Source of the DNA: an uncultured Lachnospiraceae bacterium
GTDB lineage: Bacteria; Bacillota_A; Clostridia; Lachnospirales; Lachnospiraceae
Assembly: GCA_902795715.1 (NCBI GenBank)
Contig: CADBME010000183.1
Location: 1 to 12,901, forward strand
Direction of reading: 5' to 3'
DNA: 12,901 nt
The notes under the pieces were generated by a model. It searched no databases and was not told the DNA's origin. It worked only from the letters and a program-made list of their open reading frames with translations. Made by a program: the position numbers and the translations under genes. Below, in pieces: positions 1-7,605 of this stretch (its first letter is position 1; every line of letters begins with the position of its first letter).

Positions 1-15
1 ACATTATTTTTATTG

Positions 16-54
16 AAAAAGGGGAATTATTCATATATTTCCTCTTTTTTTTTT
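16..54 (+). terminator. probable Rho-independent terminator of an upstream gene
   Basis: An 11-bp stem pairs positions 16-26 (AAAAAGGGGAA) with 39-49, with one G-T pair at 22/43 and a 12-nt loop. The right arm runs into ten consecutive Ts (45-54). This is the form of an intrinsic terminator for a plus-strand gene ending before the window. The A-rich left arm could also make it work in the other direction. No gene end is visible to confirm it. Confidence 0.6.
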
Positions 55-99
55 GGTGAAATTGTAATAAAATAGTTATGAATAATTGTCTGATGTGAC

Positions 100-117
100 G
101 ATAAACAAGATAAACAA
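100..117 (+). repeat. perfect tandem 9-bp direct repeat in the cdaR leader
   Basis: GATAAACAA occurs twice back to back (100-108 and 109-117), 35 bp before the preferred start of the regulator gene. A similar AGATAAACA lies at 1372-1380, just before the protease ribosome-binding site. It may be a regulator half-site pair or a replication-slippage product. A poor sigma-A match (TTGTCT at 86-91, 17 bp, GATAAA at 109-114) would place the second copy over a -10 element. Confidence 0.6.
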
Positions 118-139
118 ACATCCTTCAAATGGCAGGAAA

Positions 140-145
140 AAGGAG
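140..145 (+). promoter_or_regulatory. ribosome-binding site that fixes the cdaR start
   Basis: AAGGAG ends 7 nt before the ATG at 153. The in-frame ATG at 129 has no such site upstream and would place this motif inside the coding sequence, so 153 is preferred. Confidence 0.75.
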
Positions 146-152
146 TGTATAT

Positions 153-1241
153 ATGATATCAAATCAGATTCTGCAGGATACGATAGACGGAATTAAAGCG
201 ATTACCAGAATTGACATATGTGTAATGGATACGGAGGGGAAACCCCTGGCCTCCACTTTGGAGGCTGTGGAGGAATACAGGGAAGCTGTCCTTGTCTTTG
301 CCGATTCCCTGGCGGAGAGTCAGGTTCTTCAGGGATACCAGTTCTTTAAGGTGTTTGATGAGAATCAGCTTGAATACATTATCCTGGTTAAGGGTGAGAC
401 CGATGACGTATATATGATCGGCAAGATGGCCTCTTTCCAGATCCAGAATCTTCTGGTAGCCTACAAGGAGCGCTTTGATAAAGACAATTTTATCAAGAAT
501 CTTCTCCTGGATAATCTTCTTTTAGTCGACATTTATAATCGGGCAAAAAAACTGCACATCGAAACGGATGTGCGCAGATGCGTATTTATTGTTGAAACCC
601 AGAACGGACGGGAGAATAATGCTTTTGAAACCATAAGGGGAATCTTTTCATCCAAATCCAGGGATTTTATCACAGCGGTCGATGAAAAGAATATCCTTCT
701 GGTTAAGGAGGTGCGGCAGGGCGAAGATTACACAGATCTCACCAAGACGGCCCAGGTTATTGTCGATATGCTCAATACCGAAGCAATGGCCAGTGTCCAT
801 GTTTCCTTCGGTACCATCGTGAATGAAATCAAGGAGGTTTCCAGATCCTACAAAGAGGCAAAGATGGCCATGGATGTCGGCAAAATTTTCGAACCCGACA
901 AGAACGTGGTAGCTTACAGCAGCCTGGGAATCGGAAGGCTGATCTACCAGCTCCCCCTGCCCCTTTGCAGAATGTTTATCGGGGAAATCTTCGGAGAGAA
1001 ATCGCCGGAGGAATTTGATGAAGAAACCCTGCAGACCATTAACAAGTTCTTTGAGAATAATCTGAACGTTTCCGAGACATCCAGGCAGCTCTATATTCAC
1101 AGAAATACCCTGGTCTATCGTCTGGACAAGCTTCAGAAAAGCACCGGGCTCGACCTGAGAGTCTTTGAAGATGCCATAACATTTAAAATTGCCCTGATGG
1201 TCGTTAAATATATGAATTATATGGAGACAACAGGGTTTTAA
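153..1241 (+). CDS. CdaR/PucR-family transcriptional regulator
   Basis: A 362-residue protein built like the CdaR (sugar-diacid) regulators. The N-terminal region (about residues 1-105) resembles a diacid-recognition domain, with the typical stretch DICVMDTEGKPLAS near residues 21-34. A middle region (about 140-260) has the GGDEF-like fold typical of the family. The C-terminal PucR-type helix-turn-helix (about 300-350) contains NVSETSRQLYIHRNTLVYRL and the trailing KLQKSTGLDLRVFEDAITFKI-like segment. It is expected to be a soluble DNA-binding activator or repressor. No sugar-diacid, glycerate or allantoin genes lie nearby, so the effector cannot be inferred from context. The start at 153 is chosen on its AAGGAG site; an in-frame ATG at 129 would add 8 residues. 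The leader carries a tandem GATAAACAA repeat. Family assignment is firm, specific function unknown. Confidence 0.88.
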   Translation: MISNQILQDTIDGIKAITRIDICVMDTEGKPLASTLEAVEEYREAVLVFADSLAESQVLQGYQFFKVFDENQLEYIILVKGETDDVYMIGKMASFQIQNLLVAYKERFDKDNFIKNLLLDNLLLVDIYNRAKKLHIETDVRRCVFIVETQNGRENNAFETIRGIFSSKSRDFITAVDEKNILLVKEVRQGEDYTDLTKTAQVIVDMLNTEAMASVHVSFGTIVNEIKEVSRSYKEAKMAMDVGKIFEPDKNVVAYSSLGIGRLIYQLPLPLCRMFIGEIFGEKSPEEFDEETLQTINKFFENNLNVSETSRQLYIHRNTLVYRLDKLQKSTGLDLRVFEDAITFKIALMVVKYMNYMETTGF

Positions 1242-1366
1242 TGTCCGACCGGAAATGCCCTGAGATTATACCGTTCACGGCCCTGCCATCCATCAAGCTG
1301 AAAAGCATCCGTGCAAGGCAGCTATGCCGCATCCATGATCCTATTCAGATAGGCAGTGAATCGTAA
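1241..1366 (+). CDS. doubtful small ORF, 41 codons, overlapping the cdaR stop
   Basis: The sequence TAATG at 1239-1243 joins the regulator's stop codon to an ATG that opens a 41-codon frame ending with TAA at 1364-1366. The predicted peptide begins MSDRKCPEIIPFTALPSI and is basic. It fills most of the 152-bp gap before the protease gene. There is no good ribosome-binding site, so any translation would depend on coupling to the upstream gene. I recognise no family. It may equally be a chance open frame in an untranslated spacer. Confidence 0.15.
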   Translation: MSDRKCPEIIPFTALPSIKLKSIRARQLCRIHDPIQIGSES

Positions 1367-1393
1367 CCATGAGATAAACATAAAGGAGGAACT

Positions 1394-2704
1394 ATGACAG
1401 AAGGAAGCAGAGATTATTATGAATACAGGGGGCCGGACCAGAGTATGACCGGACCGCCGGTGCCGGACATGGGTGAAAAGAAAGGCAGGAAGAAAAAAGG
1501 AAGGCTTGCGGTCATCATCTTGTCCCTGCTGCTGATCATGGCCCTTGTCATGATTCCCCTGGCCGGTTTTGTCGGTTATGCTGTCGGTCGTGCACGTGGA
1601 ATTACCAATGTTCAGGCTTCCGCTAAAGGATCCGGAGTCGACAACGATGCCATAGTAAAAAAACTGGAAACCATGGAAGGCCTGGTCAACGAATACTTTC
1701 TCTTTGATGTGAATTCCGAAAAACTGGAAGAGGGAATCTATGACGGCTTTGTTTCCGGTCTGGAAGATAAATATGCAGAGTACTATTCAGCCGATGACTA
1801 TAAAAAACTCATGGAAGAGGATTCCGGAAAGTATCAGGGAATCGGTGTGACGGTCATGAAGGATACCGTAACCAACTATGTACTGATTGAAGGTGTATTT
1901 AAAAATACACCGGCAGAAGAGGCCGGACTGAAAAAAGGGGACTACATTGTTTCGGTCAATGGCAAGGACACCCAGGAAATGACTCTGAACGAGGTGGTTT
2001 CCGAGATCAAGAGAGATGACAGGGAAAATGCGGTCCTGGTTATCAATCGCGAAGGCAAGGAAATGAACTTTGACATCAAGAAAACCACCGTGACCATCGA
2101 ATCCGTGGATTACCGGATGATGGACGGCCAGATCGGCTATATCGAAGTGACCCAGTTCATTGAAAATACGGATGAAGCCTTTATCAAGGCGGTAAACGAT
2201 CTGGAAAATCAGAAGATGAAGGGTCTGATTATCGATTTGAGAGACAATGGCGGCGGTCTGGTGGACAGCTGTGTAAATATGGTTTCCCGTTTTGTGCCGG
2301 AAGGGGATATGATTACCTATACGGAAACAAAGAAGGGACAGAGGGATGAGTACAGATCCAACAGTGCCCAGACTCTTTCCGTTCCCATCGTCATTCTGGT
2401 TAATGAGAATACGGCAAGCGCTTCCGAGATTTTTACCGGATGTCTCCGGGATTACGGAATGGCTAAGAGCGTGGGTGTAAAAACCTATGGAAAGGGTATT
2501 GTACAGTCTGTTATTCCGCTGAATGACGGATCGGCCATCAAGTTTACGGTATCCAAGTATTATTCTCCCAAAGGAATCAATATCCACGAAACCGGAATCG
2601 AGCCGGATGTCAAAGTGGAGATGACGGAGGAAGAGATAAAGGCAGCGGCCGATGATCCTGCTAAGGATCTTCAGCTCCAGAAAGCCATTGAGCAATTTAA
2701 ATAA
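1394..2704 (+). CDS. S41 family C-terminal processing peptidase (CtpA/CtpB-like), membrane-anchored
   Basis: A 436-residue serine protease of the carboxy-terminal processing family, predicted to act outside the membrane on extracytoplasmic proteins. A cytoplasmic N-terminus with a KKGRKKKGR cluster (residues 29-37) precedes one hydrophobic segment (about 38-63), a signal anchor by the positive-inside rule. A PDZ domain spans about 147-230 (GIGV; PAEEAGLKKGDYIVSVNG). The S41 core follows with DLRDNGGG (281-288), TASASEIF and TYGKGIVQ. By analogy with Bacillus CtpB the catalytic residues are Ser342, Lys367 and Gln371, and their +25/+29 spacing matches that protein. The start has a strong AAAGGAGG at 1382-1389. 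The gene follows the CdaR-type gene by 152 bp without a clear terminator. Substrates cannot be told from the sequence. CtpB relatives act in sporulation signalling and others in envelope maintenance. Confidence 0.93.
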   Translation: MTEGSRDYYEYRGPDQSMTGPPVPDMGEKKGRKKKGRLAVIILSLLLIMALVMIPLAGFVGYAVGRARGITNVQASAKGSGVDNDAIVKKLETMEGLVNEYFLFDVNSEKLEEGIYDGFVSGLEDKYAEYYSADDYKKLMEEDSGKYQGIGVTVMKDTVTNYVLIEGVFKNTPAEEAGLKKGDYIVSVNGKDTQEMTLNEVVSEIKRDDRENAVLVINREGKEMNFDIKKTTVTIESVDYRMMDGQIGYIEVTQFIENTDEAFIKAVNDLENQKMKGLIIDLRDNGGGLVDSCVNMVSRFVPEGDMITYTETKKGQRDEYRSNSAQTLSVPIVILVNENTASASEIFTGCLRDYGMAKSVGVKTYGKGIVQSVIPLNDGSAIKFTVSKYYSPKGINIHETGIEPDVKVEMTEEEIKAAADDPAKDLQLQKAIEQFK

Positions 2705-2709
2705 ACAAA

Positions 2710-3186
2710 TCAGGTCAGGGAGTGTTTTTTCAGAAAATGGACAATGGAATCGTCGAAGACCTGGTCAGGCCTCCTGTCCAAAGAGAAATCATCCCTGGCT
2801 ATACCGGTTGTCAGAATAAGACTCCGGGGCTGGTAGAGGATATTAAGAAACATGCCCCGGATCTGATCCCTTTCCTTCTCCCTGCCCGCCCGTCTCATGA
2901 GGCCGGCGACCGAAGGCCGGGGGAGGGCCAGAACGATTTTCATATTGAGGGGGAGATGGCTTCCCCTCAGAAGGGAGTAGATATGAGGACGCACCTCTTC
3001 CCAGGGGATATACTCCTCCCCGGGAATCTTCTCCCTATCGTAAAAGGCAGGATGAATCCTGCCTTCAATCTTCCAGGAAATGCCCATGGTGATGGCGGCT
3101 TCTACAAGCAGAAAGCGGTCAAAGGTTTTTTCTGACAGCAGCTGGTGCATAAAGTGGCGGACGTCGGTGATGGTAGGGGATATCAT
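2710..3186 (-). CDS. DUF5721-like conserved protein of unknown function
   Basis: A 158-residue soluble protein with no signal peptide or membrane segment. It resembles small Clostridia proteins catalogued as DUF5721: an N-terminal part like MISPTITDVRHFMHQLL, then FDRFLLVEAAI, a WKIEGRIHPAFYD stretch, an EYIPWEEVRPHIYSLLRG segment, and a later strand-rich part ending in a conserved-looking LTTGIARDDFSLDR region. This recognition is from memory of the family pattern. On the minus strand the start has AGGAG about 9 nt upstream, preceded by a plausible promoter at 3264-3293. It ends 5 bp from the stop of the S41 protease in convergent orientation, with no terminator between. A 137-codon plus-strand frame overlaps it but looks like a shadow. 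No enzymatic motif was recognised. Confidence 0.7.
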   Translation of the reverse strand: MISPTITDVRHFMHQLLSEKTFDRFLLVEAAITMGISWKIEGRIHPAFYDREKIPGEEYIPWEEVRPHIYSLLRGSHLPLNMKIVLALPRPSVAGLMRRAGREKERDQIRGMFLNILYQPRSLILTTGIARDDFSLDRRPDQVFDDSIVHFLKKHSLT

Positions 3187-3263
3187 GGCAGTGGTCTCCT
3201 GAGTCGTTCTCTGTGAGCAGGCCCCGGCTGCAGGAGGCCTTCCGGTTCATGAGGTTCAGGACT

Positions 3264-3293
3264 ATTGTAACACAGGCGGGGAGACCGGTACAA
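3264..3293 (-). promoter_or_regulatory. candidate sigma-A promoter for the DUF5721-like gene
   Basis: On the minus strand, TTGTAC (3288-3293) and TACAAT (3264-3269) are 18 bp apart, and TGT just before the -10 gives an extended -10. Transcription would begin about 70 nt before the start codon at 3186. The -35 match is only moderate. Confidence 0.45.
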
Positions 3294-3294
3294 G
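3265..3294 (+). promoter_or_regulatory. weak candidate promoter for the M18 peptidase gene
   Basis: On the plus strand, TTGTAA (3265-3270) and TACAAG (3289-3294) are 18 bp apart, almost exactly on top of the opposing minus-strand promoter. The inferred transcription start near 3300 leaves about 25 nt before the preferred ATG at 3326 and would exclude the ATG at 3302. The -10 match is poor. Confidence 0.25.
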
Positions 3295-3314
3295 AAAGCT
3301 TATGAAAATGACAC

Positions 3315-3320
3315 AGGAGG
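3315..3320 (+). promoter_or_regulatory. ribosome-binding site that decides the M18 start
   Basis: AGGAGG lies 5 nt before the ATG at 3326. The earlier in-frame ATGs at 3302 and 3308 lack a usable site; the nearest GGGGAG ends 18 nt before 3302. Confidence 0.7.
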
Positions 3321-3325
3321 ACTGG

Positions 3326-5123
<1,798 letters not shown>

Positions 5124-5169
5124 CTCTTTTTAAACAAAGAGACATAGGCATGAGTTTTTACAGATTTTG

Positions 5170-5188
5170 TGGTATAATTTGATATAAT
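5170..5188 (+). promoter_or_regulatory. two adjacent extended -10 elements upstream of relQ
   Basis: TGGTATAAT (5170-5178) and TGATATAAT (5180-5188) both match the extended -10 consensus exactly and lie one helical turn apart. No good -35 is spaced correctly; TTTACA at 5157-5162 is 10 bp from the first and 20 bp from the second hexamer. Transcription would start about 5185-5196, giving a leader of roughly 35-45 nt. This is the best promoter candidate for the relQ to rluA-type gene run. Confidence 0.65.
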
Positions 5189-5231
5189 AGTGTAGTGCTA
5201 TAAAAATTAACATGTAAACGGGGGTGGTTCT

Positions 5232-6035
5232 TTGGAAATTCAACTTTGGAGAGAACTGCTTGATCCATACCAGCTCGCTGTAGACGAGCTCACTGTTAAA
5301 TTCGAACATCTCATTGCAGAACATAAAAAAAGAGGGCTCTATTCTCCCATTGAAGCCGTGGATGGCCGGGTTAAGAGCATAGTCAGTATCCTGGATAAAA
5401 TGCAAAAAAAAGATATCTCCATGAATGATATTGAGGAGAAGATGGAAGACCTGGCCGGAATCCGGATAACCTGCCAGTTTGTAGAGGATATTGACAGAGT
5501 GGTTAAACTGATAAAAAATCGCAACGATATGAGTGTGAAATACGAGAAGGATTACGTCAATCACATGAAGGACAGCGGATACCGTAGTTATCACATGATT
5601 ATTGTCTATCCCGTAAACACTATCAAGGGATCCAAATTGATTAATGCGGAAATCCAGATCCGTACCATGGCCATGGATTTCTGGGCGACTCTGGAGCATT
5701 CCCTCCAGTATAAATACAAAGAGAATATTCCGGAACACATTAAAAAGAAGCTGATGGATGCTTCAAATGCAATTATGGAGTTAGACAGTGAGATGTCGGA
5801 TGTTCGGGACGAAATCATGGATGCGCAGAATTCTCATCGGATGAAGGAAAATCTGGTGAAAGATATCCTGAGTAATATTCAGAACCTTTACAAAGTAGCC
5901 AATCAAAAAGAAGTAACAAAGATTCAGGACGAATTTTATAAGGTTTATGTGCTGGACGATCTGACTCAGCTGCAGCATTTTGCAAGGCAGCTGGATATTA
6001 TTTCGGAAGGCTACAGAGCCCAGAGTCTGTCATAG
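5232..6035 (+). CDS. relQ: small alarmone synthetase, RelQ type (GTP pyrophosphokinase)
   Basis: A 267-residue single-domain (p)ppGpp synthetase that transfers pyrophosphate from ATP to GTP or GDP. It lacks the HD hydrolase and the TGS/ACT regions of RelA/SpoT. It closely resembles Bacillus YjbM/RelQ along its length: YSPIEAVDGRVKSI (37-50) supplies the ATP-binding Arg and Lys; DLAGIRITCQFVEDI (73-87) the Mg-binding Asp; KDSGYRSYHMII (113-124) the GTP-binding loop; EIQIRTMAMDFWATLEHSLQYKY (140-162) the second catalytic block. The final 55 or so residues, helical-looking, extend beyond the usual length of about 210. The start is TTG at 5232 with GGGGGTGG ending 4 nt before; no ATG start fits. 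Two extended -10 elements precede it. An rRNA methyltransferase gene follows after 39 bp. Confidence 0.92.
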   Translation: MEIQLWRELLDPYQLAVDELTVKFEHLIAEHKKRGLYSPIEAVDGRVKSIVSILDKMQKKDISMNDIEEKMEDLAGIRITCQFVEDIDRVVKLIKNRNDMSVKYEKDYVNHMKDSGYRSYHMIIVYPVNTIKGSKLINAEIQIRTMAMDFWATLEHSLQYKYKENIPEHIKKKLMDASNAIMELDSEMSDVRDEIMDAQNSHRMKENLVKDILSNIQNLYKVANQKEVTKIQDEFYKVYVLDDLTQLQHFARQLDIISEGYRAQSLS

Positions 6036-6074
6036 GCCCGGGGCAGGACCGGAAGTCAAGCGGAGGAAACAATA

Positions 6075-7568
6075 GTGATACGTTTGCCGGATGATTTTTG
6101 CAGGAAGATGGAGATGCTTCTTAAGGAAGAGTATCCGGATTACCTGAACAGTTTCAGCAAAGAATATGGGCAGACACTCCGGGTGAATCGGCTAAAAGCG
6201 GAACCGGCGGATTTGATCCGCCGGTTCCTTTTGACACAGGAAAAAGGGTCGGACACGGAATCGGATTCCCTGTGCCATTTATTTGATCCGGTGCCCTGGT
6301 GCCGGGATGGTTTTTATTATCATGGAACAAAACGTCTGTCCCTTCATCCCTGGTACCATGCCGGACTCTGGTATCTCCAGGAGCCAAGTGCCATGGGGCC
6401 GGCTGCTTTTCTTCCGGTCCGTCCCGGGGATCGGGTCCTGGATCTGTGCGCAGCTCCGGGAGGGAAAAGTACGGCGCTGGCCGGGAAACTTGAGGGGAGA
6501 GGGTTCCTTGTGGCCAATGATATCTCCGCATCCAGGTGTAAGGCCCTTGTAAAAAATCTTGAACTGGCCGGAGTAGCCAATGCCCTGGTAACCTGTGAGA
6601 AACCCGGCAAACTGGCAGCTCATTTTCCGCTTTTCTTTGATGGCCTTCTGGTGGATGCTCCCTGTTCCGGGGAAGGCATGTTCCGGAAGGACCCCTCCAT
6701 GATTAAGTTCTGGAGCCCGGAAGAGGTTTCCCGCTACAGCGGACTCCAAAAGGAAATCTTATCCAGCGCCTATGACATGCTGCGGCCCGGAGGACACCTT
6801 CTCTACTCCACCTGCACCTATTCACCGGAAGAAGATGAGCAGGTAATTTATGATTTTATCCGGGAACATCCGGATATGAAGCTGGTTCCTATCGGGAGAG
6901 GCCGGCATGAACCGGTCAGGGATTCGGACTGGCCTGAAGATGGACATCCGGAATGGATACGGGAAGTCTCCCCGGAGGGGGAAGAGGAAAAGACAGAGAC
7001 GGAAGACCTGCGCTATAGCAAAAGATTCTGGAGTCATAAGCTTTCCGGTGAGGGTCAGTTTGCCGCCCTCATGCGCAAAGAAAAAGGACCTGAACCGGCA
7101 GATGATCTGCCAGCAGGAGAAGAAAAAAGGACTCTATTTGCTAAACAGTCTGTGACAGACAAATCGGTGGATGCCTTTTTGGAAGACTGTGATTTGCGAC
7201 GTCTGTGCTCCGGGGGATCCCGGACAGTCAGGATTAAAGACCAGGTCTATCTGATTCCCCGGATATTTCCCGGCACGGAAGGACTCAGGGTGATCCGGTC
7301 CGGTCTTCTCCTGGGAGAAATCCGGAGAAAGCGGTTTGAGCCTTCCCAGGCCCTCGCCATGGCTCTTGAGCCGCAGGAGTACAGGAGAGTGTGGAACCTG
7401 GCCGCTTCAGACCAGGAGGTGATCCGCTATCTGAAAGGGGAGACCATACCCTGTCCCGGGGAAGAGGGTTATACCCTGGTCTGTGTGGACGGATTTTCTC
7501 TCGGATGGGGAAAGTGCGGAGGTGGAAGATTAAAGAATAAATATAAGAGCAGCTGGAGGATGATGTAA
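6075..7568 (+). CDS. RsmF-family rRNA (cytosine-C5) methyltransferase
   Basis: A 497-residue SAM-dependent RNA m5C methyltransferase of the NOL1/NOP2/Sun family. An N-terminal region with LRVNRLKAEPADLI (about 35-48) leads to the Rossmann core: the SAM-binding motif DLCAAPGGKSTAL (123-135), the DAPCSGEGMFRKD motif with Cys197, and YSTCTYSPEEDE with the catalytic nucleophile Cys247. After about residue 330 the protein carries the extra C-terminal domains typical of RsmF (a ferredoxin-like part and a PUA-like RNA-binding part), so the target is probably 16S rRNA, though tRNA cannot be excluded. The start is GTG at 6075 with GGAGG at 6062-6066, 39 bp after relQ. The radical SAM gene follows 37 bp later. 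No missing residues are seen. Confidence 0.9.
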   Translation: MIRLPDDFCRKMEMLLKEEYPDYLNSFSKEYGQTLRVNRLKAEPADLIRRFLLTQEKGSDTESDSLCHLFDPVPWCRDGFYYHGTKRLSLHPWYHAGLWYLQEPSAMGPAAFLPVRPGDRVLDLCAAPGGKSTALAGKLEGRGFLVANDISASRCKALVKNLELAGVANALVTCEKPGKLAAHFPLFFDGLLVDAPCSGEGMFRKDPSMIKFWSPEEVSRYSGLQKEILSSAYDMLRPGGHLLYSTCTYSPEEDEQVIYDFIREHPDMKLVPIGRGRHEPVRDSDWPEDGHPEWIREVSPEGEEEKTETEDLRYSKRFWSHKLSGEGQFAALMRKEKGPEPADDLPAGEEKRTLFAKQSVTDKSVDAFLEDCDLRRLCSGGSRTVRIKDQVYLIPRIFPGTEGLRVIRSGLLLGEIRRKRFEPSQALAMALEPQEYRRVWNLAASDQEVIRYLKGETIPCPGEEGYTLVCVDGFSLGWGKCGGGRLKNKYKSSWRMM

Positions 7569-7605
7569 CTTTGGACTATGGACCCTTGGGTCGGGGAGTA
7601 AGCTT

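Noticed and set aside
1317..1328. GGCA-GCTA-TGCC small hairpin between cdaR and the protease gene
   Set aside because: A 4-bp stem without a T-run is expected by chance and does not make a terminator.
1787..2695. 302-codon minus-strand frame antisense to the S41 protease
   Set aside because: The plus strand carries a complete S41/PDZ protease with catalytic residues. The antisense frame has no recognised motif and lies wholly inside it.
2722..3135. 137-codon plus-strand frame over the DUF5721-like gene
   Set aside because: The minus strand has a ribosome-binding site, promoter and family resemblance. The plus-strand frame has a Pro/Gly-rich composition without motifs.
5124..5141. CTCTTT/AAAGAG hairpin after rnhA as a terminator
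   Set aside because: The stem is only 6 bp, AT-rich, and is not followed at once by a T-run. I judge it too weak to call.
7580..7592. GACCC-TT-GGGTC inverted repeat before the YgiQ start
   Set aside because: The 2-nt loop is too tight for a stable hairpin and no T-tract follows. It could only modestly affect the adjacent ribosome-binding site.
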